Positions 28,959-36,496 of a stretch of DNA of 54,407 nt are shown here, in pieces. How positions within the stretch are numbered: the first letter of the stretch is position 1; every line of letters begins with the position of its first letter. The stretch is taken from assembly GCA_009914615.1 (NCBI GenBank), contig WNDX01000009.1, forward strand, positions 1 through 54,407, given 5' to 3'. The notes below the pieces were generated by a model, which did not search any database, was not told where the DNA came from, and saw only the letters and a program-made list of their open reading frames with translations. The position numbers and the translations under genes are program-made. The stretch is from Herbaspirillum frisingense. Lineage in GTDB: Bacteria > Pseudomonadota > Gammaproteobacteria > Burkholderiales > Burkholderiaceae_D.

Positions 28959-29075
28959 TTATCTGGCGCCAGCAGTTGAGCAGGATCAGTCCGGCAGGAT
29001 CGTTTCGTCACATACGAATAACGGGCCATGCAGCAAGTCTGCGGAGGCGCCGACCGCCTAGAAAGAGGAGATACC

Positions 29076-30047
29076 GTGTTTGCACTATCCAAATCGTTGC
29101 GCGCCGTTGCCGGCGCGCTGGCCCTGAGCGCAGTCTGCGCTTCCGCCCTGGCCGCGGAAAAGCTGGTGTCGGTGACTTCCTTCGTCGAGCACCCGGCGCT
29201 GGATGCCGTGCGCGACGGCACCAAGGACGAGCTGATCGCCGAAGGTTTCGAGCCGGGCAAGAACCTGAAGTGGGACTTCCAGAGCGCCCAGGCCAACGCC
29301 GGCACCGCCGGCCAGATCGCCAAGAAGTTCGTGGGCGATAATCCGGACGCCATCGTGGTGATCGGTACGCCGTCGGCACAGCCCATGGTGGCCGCCACCA
29401 AGACCATTCCGATCGTCTATTCGGCCATCGCCGATCCGATGGCGGCGCAACTGGTCAAGGACTGGAAACCGTCCGGCACCAACGTGACCGGCCTGTCGCA
29501 CATGCTCGACCCGGTCAAGCAGGTCGAGATCATCAAGCGCGTGGCGCCCAACGCCAAGCGGGTCGGGATCGTTTACAATCCGGGCGAAGCCAATTCGGTG
29601 TCGGCCCTGAACAACATCAAGGGCGAGCTGCAGAAACAGGGCATCACCCTGGTGGAAGCCGCCGCGCCGCGTTCGGTGGACGTCGCGCCCGCCGCCAAGA
29701 GCCTGATCGGCAAGATCGACGTGATGTACACCACCACCGACAACAACGTCGTGTCGGTGTTCGAATCGCTGGCCAAGGTCTGCAACGACGCCAAGATCCC
29801 GCTGATCGCCTCCGACACCGGCAGCGTCAAGCGCGGCGCCGTGGCTGCGCTGGGCGTGAACTTCTACGACCTGGGCCGCCAGACCGGCAAGGTGGTGGCG
29901 CGCATCCTGAAGGGCGAGAAGCCGGGCGAAATCGCTTCCTCGACCAGCAAGAATCTTGAGCTTTACGTCAATACCTCGGCCGCCCAGAAGCAAGGCGTGA
30001 CCCTGTCGCCGGAGTTCCTGAAGTCGGCGACCAAGGTCCTGAACTGA
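29076..30047 (+). CDS. ABC transporter substrate-binding protein (TrpX/ABC_sub_bind family), copy 2
   Basis: This is a paralogue of the preceding gene, 323 aa, with the same order of family blocks (VSVTSFVEHPALDAVRDG, IVYSAIADPMAAQLV, RVGIVYNPGEANS, LGVNFYDLGRQTGK). The start is GTG at 29076: it directly follows a strong AAGAGGAG site and begins the signal peptide (ending ALA-A). The upstream in-frame ATG at 29028 has no such site. Differences between the copies lie in the ligand region (YSGVT/YSAIA, SDVLELDK/SHMLDPVK), so they may bind different ligands but share the permease and ATPase downstream. A strong terminator follows. Confidence 0.88.
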   Translation: MFALSKSLRAVAGALALSAVCASALAAEKLVSVTSFVEHPALDAVRDGTKDELIAEGFEPGKNLKWDFQSAQANAGTAGQIAKKFVGDNPDAIVVIGTPSAQPMVAATKTIPIVYSAIADPMAAQLVKDWKPSGTNVTGLSHMLDPVKQVEIIKRVAPNAKRVGIVYNPGEANSVSALNNIKGELQKQGITLVEAAAPRSVDVAPAAKSLIGKIDVMYTTTDNNVVSVFESLAKVCNDAKIPLIASDTGSVKRGAVAALGVNFYDLGRQTGKVVARILKGEKPGEIASSTSKNLELYVNTSAAQKQGVTLSPEFLKSATKVLN

Positions 30048-30118
30048 GTTTCTGAACCGAGCAGACGTGCCTCGCCGGGCGCCGCGCCACCCCTGCGGCT
30101 TCCGGCGGAACGCAGAAG

Positions 30119-30162
30119 ACATTCGGCATTAGCGTACCGCGCCAATGCCGAATGTGTTTTTT
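30119..30162 (+). terminator. Strong terminator inside the ABC operon
   Basis: ACATTCGGCATT and AATGCCGAATGT arms form a perfect 12-bp stem (13-base loop), followed by GTTTTTT. It ends 14 bases before the permease ATG, so permease and ATPase would be expressed only by readthrough or from a start I cannot see. Confidence 0.85.
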
Positions 30163-30176
30163 AAGAAAGTCCTTTT

Positions 30177-31070
30177 ATGTCGCTGTATACCCTGCTGGGC
30201 GCACTGGAGATCGGCCTGATTTTCAGCCTCGTGGCGCTCGGAGTGCTGATTTCCTTCCGCATTCTCACTTTCCCCGATCTGACCGTCGATGGCAGCTTCC
30301 CGCTGGGCGGCGCGGTCGCCGCGACCATGATCGCGGCGGGCTATAACCCTTTCCTGTCCACCCTCATCGCCATCTTCGCCGGTGCGCTTGCGGGCTTCAC
30401 CACCGCCTGGCTGAACGTGCGCCTGAAGATCATGGATCTGCTGGCCTCGATCCTGATGATGATCGCGTTGTACTCGATCAACCTGCGTGTGATGGGCAAG
30501 CCCAACGTGCCGCTGATCTCCGAGCCGACCATCTTCACCATCCTGCAGCCGGACTGGATCCCCGACTATGTTGGCCGTCCGCTGATCCTGCTGGTGGTGG
30601 TGGTCGCGGCCAAGCTGCTGCTGGATTGGTTCTTCTCTTCCGAGATCGGCCTGGCCATGCGCGCCACCGGCGCCAACGCCCGCATGGCGCGCGCCCAGGG
30701 CATCGCCACCGGCCGCGCCACGCTGGCCGGCATGGCCCTGGCCAACGCCCTGGTGGCGCTGGCCGGCGCATTGTTCGCGCAGACCCAGGGCGGTTCCGAC
30801 ATCTCCATGGGCATCGGCACCATCGTGATCGGCCTGGCGGCCGTGATCATCGGCGAGAACATCCTGCCGGCGCGCCGCCTGGTGTGGACCACGCTGGCCG
30901 TGATCCTGGGCGCCATCCTGTACCGCTTCTTCATCGCGCTGGCGCTCAACAGCGACTTCATCGGCCTGCAGGCGCAGGATCTGAACCTGGTGACCGCGGT
31001 GCTGGTGATGTTGGCGCTGGTGCTGCCGATGGGCAAGCGCAAGCTGAAACTGTTGAAGAAGGGAGCCTGA
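30177..31070 (+). CDS. ABC transporter permease (TrpY-like)
   Basis: This is an inner-membrane channel subunit of the importer. The 297-aa protein is almost entirely hydrophobic with about eight membrane segments. It has the motif FPDLTVDGSFPLGGAV near residue 32, and GANARMARAQGIATGRATL near 165, the likely cytoplasmic loop that contacts the ATPase. The family is the LivH-like permease group that pairs with ABC_sub_bind proteins. The ribosome binding site (AAGAAAG) is weak. The stop codon lies one base before the ATPase start, so these two are translationally coupled. Confidence 0.88.
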   Translation: MSLYTLLGALEIGLIFSLVALGVLISFRILTFPDLTVDGSFPLGGAVAATMIAAGYNPFLSTLIAIFAGALAGFTTAWLNVRLKIMDLLASILMMIALYSINLRVMGKPNVPLISEPTIFTILQPDWIPDYVGRPLILLVVVVAAKLLLDWFFSSEIGLAMRATGANARMARAQGIATGRATLAGMALANALVALAGALFAQTQGGSDISMGIGTIVIGLAAVIIGENILPARRLVWTTLAVILGAILYRFFIALALNSDFIGLQAQDLNLVTAVLVMLALVLPMGKRKLKLLKKGA

Positions 31071-31071
31071 G

Positions 31072-31866
31072 ATGTTGAAAGCAAGCGATCTCAAGATCAC
31101 CTTCAATCCCGGCACGCCGATCGAGAACCCGGCGCTGCGCGGCCTCTCGCTGGAAATCCCGACCGGCCAGTTCGTGGCCGTGATCGGTTCCAACGGCGCC
31201 GGCAAGTCGACCTTCCTGAACGCCATCTCCGGTGACCTGCTGGTCGATACCGGCAAGATCGAGATCGACGGCACCGATGTCACCCGCAAGCAGGCGTGGG
31301 ATCGCGCCGGCATGGTGGCGCGCGTGTTCCAGGATCCGATGGCCGGCACCTGCGAGGCGCTGACCATCGAAGAGAACATGGCGCTGGCGATGGCGCGCGG
31401 CCGCCGCCGCGGCTTCAGCTTTGCCATCCGCGGCAAGATGCGCGAACTGTTCCGCGAGAAGCTGGCCATCCTCAACCTGGGCCTGGAAAACCGCCTGACC
31501 GACCGCATCGGCCTGTTGTCCGGCGGCCAGCGCCAGGCGGTGAGCCTGCTGATGGCGTCGCTGCAACCGTCGCGCATCCTGTTGCTGGACGAGCACACCA
31601 CCGCGCTCGATCCCAAGACCGCCGCTTTCGTGCTGGAGCTGACCGCCAAGATCGTGGCCGAAAGCAAGCTGACCACCATGATGGTGACGCATAGCATGCG
31701 CCAGGCGCTGGACTACGGCGACCGCACCGTGATGCTGCACCAGGGCCGCGTGGTGCTGGATGTCTCCGGCCAGGAACGCGCCGGACTGGACGTGCCCGAT
31801 CTGCTGAAGATGTTCGAGCAGACGCGCGGCGAGAAGCTATCGGATGATGCCTTGCTGCTTGGCTGA
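31072..31866 (+). CDS. ABC transporter ATP-binding protein (TrpZ-like)
   Basis: This is the ATPase subunit of the importer. The 264-aa protein has Walker A GSNGAGKST (about residues 38-46), signature LSGGQRQAVS near 145, Walker B ILLLDEHTTALD near 165 and an H-loop VTHSMRQAL near 205. In the Walker B block, H replaces the more usual P after DE, as in related LivG/TrpZ-type ATPases. It follows the permease with a one-base gap, and the operon ends at the terminator 20 bases downstream. Confidence 0.92.
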   Translation: MLKASDLKITFNPGTPIENPALRGLSLEIPTGQFVAVIGSNGAGKSTFLNAISGDLLVDTGKIEIDGTDVTRKQAWDRAGMVARVFQDPMAGTCEALTIEENMALAMARGRRRGFSFAIRGKMRELFREKLAILNLGLENRLTDRIGLLSGGQRQAVSLLMASLQPSRILLLDEHTTALDPKTAAFVLELTAKIVAESKLTTMMVTHSMRQALDYGDRTVMLHQGRVVLDVSGQERAGLDVPDLLKMFEQTRGEKLSDDALLLG

Positions 31867-31885
31867 GTGTGCGTCGCATCGGATG

Positions 31886-31914
31886 AAAAACGGCTCCCTT
31901 GGGAGCCGTTTTTC
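31886..31914 (+). terminator. Terminator of the ABC operon
   Basis: CGGCTCC and GGAGCCG arms sit between A5 and T5 runs, giving a compact classic terminator. Confidence 0.88.
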
Positions 31915-31954
31915 ATTCGTGTCGTGCAGTTCGAATCCTTGGCGCGCCGTCCTC

Positions 31955-32026
31955 GCGAAAGCAGGGGCCCGGTGACGTTCGCCGGCGTTTGCCGGTCCGC
32001 GTAATAACGCCGGGCTCTGCTTTCGC
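31955..32026. repeat. Palindromic extragenic element
   Basis: Outer arms GCGAAAGCAGGGGCCCGG (31955-31972) and CCGGGCTCTGCTTTCGC (32010-32026) pair with two mismatches or bulges. A small inner palindrome sits between them. The left arm nearly repeats part of the tex terminator (5853-5865 region). It lies between two converging genes. Confidence 0.55.
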
Positions 32027-32060
32027 CGGAGCGACAAACCGGATTGCCGCGTACCTGTAC

Positions 32061-32543
32061 TTAACTGCCGCCGTCGTAGCCGTTTTGCCGCCATGCCTCG
32101 TAGACCACCACGGCCACCGTGTTGGACAGGTTCAGGCTGCGGTTGTCCGGCCGCATCGGCAGTCGGATGCGTTGCTGCGACGGGAAGGACTCGCGCAGCG
32201 CCGGCGTCAGCCCGCGCGTTTCGGAGCCGAACACGAAGGTATCGCCGGGACGGAAGGCGAGACCGGCGAAGGGTGTCGAGCCGTGGGTGGTCATCGCGAA
32301 CATGCGTTGCGGATCGAATTGCGGATCCTCGCGGCGACGCGCCAGGAAGGCGTCCCAGCCGGGATGCACCTGCATGGTGGCGTAATCATGATAGTCGAGC
32401 CCGGCGCGGCGCATCTTGGCGTCGTCGAGCGGAAAGCCGAGCGGCTCCACCAGGTGCAATTGCGTGCCGGTGTTGGCGCACAGGCGGATGATGTTGCCGG
32501 TGTTGGGGGGAATCTCAGGCTCGACCAGAACGACGTGGAACAA
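32061..32543 (-). CDS. trmL: tRNA (cytidine(34)-2'-O)-methyltransferase TrmL
   Basis: TrmL methylates the ribose of the wobble base in tRNA-Leu isoacceptors. The 160-aa SPOUT-class protein has the family opening VVLVEPEIPPNTGNIIRLCANTG. The C-terminal trefoil knot has FVFGSETRGLTP, LPMRPDNRSLNLSNTVAVVVYE. Length is normal. It lies 31 bases downstream of comF on the same strand, and the two may be cotranscribed. Confidence 0.93.
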   Translation of the reverse strand: MFHVVLVEPEIPPNTGNIIRLCANTGTQLHLVEPLGFPLDDAKMRRAGLDYHDYATMQVHPGWDAFLARRREDPQFDPQRMFAMTTHGSTPFAGLAFRPGDTFVFGSETRGLTPALRESFPSQQRIRLPMRPDNRSLNLSNTVAVVVYEAWRQNGYDGGS

Positions 32544-32574
32544 AAAAATCTCCTGCTGAAAATGCGTTGCCGGG

Positions 32575-33426
32575 TCAGACCGGCAGGGTGCGCGCGAAGA
32601 CCAGGTTGGTCACGCGCTTGGCGCCGTGCCGCTTGAGCACGATCGCCACTTCGTTAAGCGTGGCGCCAGTGGTCATGACGTCGTCCACGATGCCCACATG
32701 CCGGCCGCGCACGTGATCCATGGCGCCATAGGGGACGAGGAAGGCCTGGCGCACGTTGCGGGCGCGCGCCGCCACCGGCAGCGCGGATTGCGCCTGGGTT
32801 TCCTTCTTGCGCTCCAGCAGTTGCGGATACAGCTTGATATCCAGCAGCGCCGACAGCGGTCGGGCGATTTCCAGCGCCTGGTTGAAGCCACGTTCCTGCA
32901 GCCGTTCGCGGCCCAGCGGCACCGGCGCCAGCATGGTCGGCAGGGCCAGCTGGACATCGCTGCCGGGCACCGGGCTGCGCAGGGCGGCATCGCGGATCAG
33001 CGCGGCCAGCAGCGGCGCCACGCGCAGATCGCCGCCAAATTTCAGCGCCAGCGCCAATTGGTCCGAGGGTGCGAAGTAATCGGTGGCGACGATGGTGGCG
33101 TCGAAGGCCGGCTTGTCTTTCAGGCAAGCGCCGCAGCGCAGGTCCTTGCCGCTCACCGGCATGGGCATCGCGCACTGGATGCAGCGGCGGTGCTGGCGCG
33201 TGAAGAAACGCTTGTGGCAGGGCGAGCACAGGGTGTCGCGACCGGCTTCCCCGCACAGCGCGCAGGACGAGGGCAGCAGTTGGGGCACGCGCGCCAGCAT
33301 GCGACGCACCCAGCTTTCCTGAGGCGGCTTGCGGGGCGCGGCAGCGGCCACGCGCCGGTAACCGGCGCCGGCGGCGGACTTGGCCGCGGCTTGCGCGGCC
33401 GCGTTTTTTTGCGGTTTGACATCCAT
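32575..33426 (-). CDS. ComF-family phosphoribosyltransferase-like protein
   Basis: ComF proteins have a phosphoribosyltransferase fold and are linked to DNA uptake, though many are only inferred to act there. The 283-aa protein has an N-terminal basic Ala-rich extension and a zinc-finger region with CALCGEAG, CSPCHKR, CIQC and CGAC cysteine pairs (about residues 55-100). The PRPP-binding signature VGIVDDVMTTGATL lies near 245. The first 40 residues are longer than usual and of low complexity; a later start is possible. It is divergent from the bioC-like gene, a common neighbour in beta-proteobacteria. Confidence 0.9.
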   Translation of the reverse strand: MDVKPQKNAAAQAAAKSAAGAGYRRVAAAAPRKPPQESWVRRMLARVPQLLPSSCALCGEAGRDTLCSPCHKRFFTRQHRRCIQCAMPMPVSGKDLRCGACLKDKPAFDATIVATDYFAPSDQLALALKFGGDLRVAPLLAALIRDAALRSPVPGSDVQLALPTMLAPVPLGRERLQERGFNQALEIARPLSALLDIKLYPQLLERKKETQAQSALPVAARARNVRQAFLVPYGAMDHVRGRHVGIVDDVMTTGATLNEVAIVLKRHGAKRVTNLVFARTLPV

Positions 33427-33497
33427 GGGTGGTGCGCCCGGGAAAAATGGATTTCGACTAAACTACGCGCATTATCTCACCTGTTCCCTCGCTTTCG

Positions 33498-34439
33498 ATG
33501 TCCGTCAGTCAGCCTTCCGCCAGCGCCAAGCTCAGCGCGCCTATCGATCTGCCCCTGGTCCGCCGCACGTTCGGGCAGCCGCAGCGGGTGGCCGAATCCG
33601 ACTTCCTGCGCCGCGAAGTGTCGTCGCGCATGCAAGAGCGGCTGGCGCTGGTGAAGATCGCGCCCAAGGAGGTGCTGGACGCCGGCTGCGGCGAGGGCGC
33701 CGACCTTCCGGTGCTGCAAAAGCGCTATCCCGATGCCCAGGTGATCGGCCTGGACGGCGCCTACGGCATGCTGGCCGTGGCGGCCGAACATCAGCGCGGC
33801 GCGCAATCGGCGGTCAACCGTCTGTTCGGTTCCATCAACAAATGGCTGGGCACCGACGGCGCCGGCGGTCCCGAACTGGCCTGTGCCGACTTTGCCCAAC
33901 TGCCGCTGGGGCCCAATTCGCTCGATCTCGTCTGGTCCAATCTCGCCGTGCACTGGCATCCCCAGCCCGACCGCGTGTTCGCCGAATGGCGGCGCGTGTT
34001 GCGGGTGGAGGGCTTGCTGATGTTCTCCTGCTTCGGTCCCGATACCCTGCGTGAAGTGCGCTCGGCCTTCGAGAGCATCGATCTTGCGCCGCACACCTTG
34101 CCCTTCGTGGACATGCACGACTTCGGCGACATGCTGGTCAACGCCGGCTTTTCCACGCCGGTCATGGACATGGAGACCATCACCGTGACCTACGAGACGC
34201 CGCAGCGCTTGCTGGAAGACGTGCGCGCCTGGGGCGGCAATCCGCTGGAAACGCGGCGCCGCAGCATGCTCGGCCGGGCCCAGCATCAACGTTTGCTGGC
34301 CGCGCTGGAAGCCATGCGCAACCGCGACGGCAAGATACCGCTGACCTTCGAGGTGGTGTACGGCCATGCATTCCGGCCGGTGCCCAAAACCACGGCGGCC
34401 GGCGAAAGCATCATCCGGTTCGATCTGCCCAGGAAATAG
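33498..34439 (+). CDS. BioC-like SAM-dependent methyltransferase
   Basis: BioC methylates malonyl-ACP to start pimelate synthesis for biotin. The 313-aa protein has the class I SAM motif VLDAGCGEGADLPVLQKRYP near residue 57, a second motif VIGLDGAYGML, and a late block LVWSNLAVHWHPQPDRVFAEWRRVLR typical of BioC. The C-terminus ends with PLTFEVVYGHAFRP, also seen in BioC proteins. No bio genes are adjacent, so the assignment is by family only; the residues between motifs are longer than in E. coli BioC. It is divergent from comF. Confidence 0.8.
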   Translation: MSVSQPSASAKLSAPIDLPLVRRTFGQPQRVAESDFLRREVSSRMQERLALVKIAPKEVLDAGCGEGADLPVLQKRYPDAQVIGLDGAYGMLAVAAEHQRGAQSAVNRLFGSINKWLGTDGAGGPELACADFAQLPLGPNSLDLVWSNLAVHWHPQPDRVFAEWRRVLRVEGLLMFSCFGPDTLREVRSAFESIDLAPHTLPFVDMHDFGDMLVNAGFSTPVMDMETITVTYETPQRLLEDVRAWGGNPLETRRRSMLGRAQHQRLLAALEAMRNRDGKIPLTFEVVYGHAFRPVPKTTAAGESIIRFDLPRK

Positions 34440-34821
34440 TGGCCCGCGCATATAACGGTTAGTCGCCCCGGCCCATCTGGACAGCGCAATAGTTGCTGTA
34501 TCGTTACGCCCTGCTGAACCGGGCGCAAGTCCGAAACGCCAGGCCCAGGGCCGGTGAGCGGGCGGCGCGCCGATCTTGGAAACGGGATGGCGGCGATGGT
34601 GGTGTAGGGCCGACGGCGCGCGCTTGATCAGCGGCGACGTTAGCCCTTATACTCAAATGGTTAAGAATAAATAAAGAGCCGCATTGCGGACGGCGCCTGC
34701 GCCAGGCGCGTCGGAGGAGGACATCATCCCCATCGGCGCCGGTGCAAGGACGCCATCCCCCGCGGCTCGACGCAAAGAGACAAGAGTCACACTCGACCGA
34801 CAATCATGCTGGCGAGGTGCT
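34440..34821. other. Gene-free stretch before the DUF2244/oxidase operon
   Basis: These 382 bases hold no supported gene. I see a promoter candidate at 34624-34653 and a hairpin-prone GC-rich leader downstream of it. The open frame that starts at 34684 is an upstream extension of the DUF2244 gene without a ribosome binding site. Confidence 0.5.
34624..34653 (+). promoter_or_regulatory. Promoter candidate for DUF2244 and possibly the oxidase operon
   Basis: TTGATC (34624-34629) and TATACT (34648-34653) are spaced 18 bases apart; the -10 matches 5 of 6 and the -35 matches 4 of 6. The predicted leader is about 160 bases. Confidence 0.45.
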
Positions 34822-35283
34822 ATGGAGACGCGGGAATGGATATTGAAGCGCAATTGTTCGATTGCGCCGCGCCAGCTGGCGTGGGTCTTTGCAATACTCT
34901 GTGCCGTATCGCTGACGGTCGCGTTGGCATTCACCATCCATGGCGCCTGGACCATCCTGGTTTTTTCTGTCATTGAGCTTTTGGCGGTCGGCATCGCCTT
35001 TCTGGTGTACGCCCGCCACGTAACTGATCGCGAGTACCTCGTATTGGAAGACGACAGCCTGACCGTCGAAGTGACGCAGGCTGGCAAGGCAAGCCGTATC
35101 AAGCTGGATCTGCGCCGCGCGCGCATCGAGTTTCCCGGCGCCCGCCGCACGCTGGTGGGGCTGGAAAGCGCCGGCACGCGCGTGGAAGTGGGCCGTTTTA
35201 TGAGCGAATGGAAACGACGCGAGTTCGCGCGCGAGCTGGAACGCGAATTGTCCGAGAGGGCAAGCGTGTTGGCGAAATTCTAA
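34822..35283 (+). CDS. DUF2244 domain membrane protein
   Basis: Function unknown; DUF2244 genes commonly sit beside cytochrome oxidase subunit II in beta- and alpha-proteobacteria. The 153-aa protein opens with the family motif EWILKRNCSIAPRQLAWVF. Two close membrane segments follow (about residues 21-60). The cytoplasmic domain has DREYLVLEDDSLTVEV and RVEVGRFMSEWKRREFARELERELSE. The start at ATG 34822 follows a GAGG site by 6 bases. The ctaC gene starts 34 bases after the stop. Confidence 0.82.
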   Translation: METREWILKRNCSIAPRQLAWVFAILCAVSLTVALAFTIHGAWTILVFSVIELLAVGIAFLVYARHVTDREYLVLEDDSLTVEVTQAGKASRIKLDLRRARIEFPGARRTLVGLESAGTRVEVGRFMSEWKRREFARELERELSERASVLAKF

Positions 35284-35287
35284 TTCT

Positions 35288-35293
35288 TATAAT
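35288..35293 (+). promoter_or_regulatory. -10 box candidate for ctaC
   Basis: A perfect TATAAT stands 24 bases before the ctaC ATG; no convincing -35 at 16-18 bases. It could give ctaC a start independent of DUF2244. Confidence 0.3.
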
Positions 35294-35317
35294 CTTCTTG
35301 GGCTTTTGAGGAAATCC

Positions 35318-36478
35318 ATGAAACATGCGAAGCGCCTTCAATCGTTGACCCTCGGTGCATCGCTGCTGGCGGCGGGAATCCCGTCCTGGGCAGTGGTGGA
35401 CAGTCCAGGGGGGGCCGCAGTAAGGCAGATGAACTTCCAGCCGCCCGTCACCAAGATCGCCGAACAAATCTACGACCTGCACATCCTGATGTTGATCATC
35501 TGCCTGGTGATCTTCGTGGCGGTGTTCGGCGTCATGTTCTATTCCATCCTCAAGCACCGCAAGTCGCTGGGCCACAAGGCCGCGACCTTCCACGAAAGCA
35601 CGACCGTGGAAATCGCCTGGACCGTGGTGCCTTTCCTGATCGTGATCGGTATGGCGCTGCCGGCGACCAAGACCGTGGTGGCGATGAAGGACACGTCCAA
35701 CGCCGACCTGACCATCAAGGTCACCGGCATGCAGTGGAAGTGGGGCTACGACTATCTGAAGGGCGAGGGCGAAGGCATCTCCTTCCTCTCCAACCTGGCC
35801 ACGCCGCGCGAGCAGGTCACCGATGCCTCGATCAAGAAGAACGACAACTACCTGCTGGAAGTCGATAACCCGGTCGTGGTGCCGGTCAACAAGAAGGTGC
35901 GCATCGTCACCACCGCCAACGACGTGATCCACTCCTGGACCATCCCGGCCTTCGGCGTGAAGCAGGATGCGATCCCAGGTTTCGTGCGCGACACCTGGTT
36001 CCGTGCCGAAAAGATCGGCACCTATCGCGGTCAGTGCGTGGAACTGTGCGGCAAGGATCACGCCTTCATGCCCATCGTGGTGAACGTGGTCAGCGAAGCC
36101 GACTACAAGAAGTGGGTGGACGAGAAGAAGAAGGAAATGGCAGCCAAGGCCGACGATCCGAACAAGACCTGGACCATCGATGAATTGAAGCAGCGCGGCG
36201 AGAAGGTCTATACCGCCAACTGCGCGGTCTGCCACCAGCCCACCGGCAAGGGCGTGCCGGGCGCCTTCCCGGCGCTGGACGGCGATCCGGTGGTCAACGG
36301 TCCCAAGGCCGAGCAAATCCATGTGGTCTTGAACGGCAAGAACGCGATGCCGGCGTGGAAGAGCGTCCTGAACGACACCGAGATCGCCGCCGTCATCACC
36401 TACACGCGCAACAGCTGGTCCAACAAGGCGCAGGAAAACATCGTACAGCCCGCAGAAGTGCTGGCCGGCCGCAAGTAA
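35318..36478 (+). CDS. ctaC: Cytochrome c oxidase subunit II with fused cytochrome c domain
   Basis: Subunit II takes electrons from cytochrome c through its CuA centre and passes them to subunit I. The 386-aa protein has a signal peptide, two membrane segments (about residues 55-78 and 98-118), and a cupredoxin domain with the CuA ligands Cys240, Cys244, His248 and Met251 (CVELCGKDHAFM). A C-terminal cytochrome c domain has heme motif CAVCH at 302-306 and a later Met ligand region (NAMPAW). The fused cytochrome is of the caa3-like kind. Start ATG 35318 follows a TGAGGA site. Confidence 0.95.
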   Translation: MKHAKRLQSLTLGASLLAAGIPSWAVVDSPGGAAVRQMNFQPPVTKIAEQIYDLHILMLIICLVIFVAVFGVMFYSILKHRKSLGHKAATFHESTTVEIAWTVVPFLIVIGMALPATKTVVAMKDTSNADLTIKVTGMQWKWGYDYLKGEGEGISFLSNLATPREQVTDASIKKNDNYLLEVDNPVVVPVNKKVRIVTTANDVIHSWTIPAFGVKQDAIPGFVRDTWFRAEKIGTYRGQCVELCGKDHAFMPIVVNVVSEADYKKWVDEKKKEMAAKADDPNKTWTIDELKQRGEKVYTANCAVCHQPTGKGVPGAFPALDGDPVVNGPKAEQIHVVLNGKNAMPAWKSVLNDTEIAAVITYTRNSWSNKAQENIVQPAEVLAGRK

Positions 36479-36496
36479 TCGTTTGGAGACTGGAAC

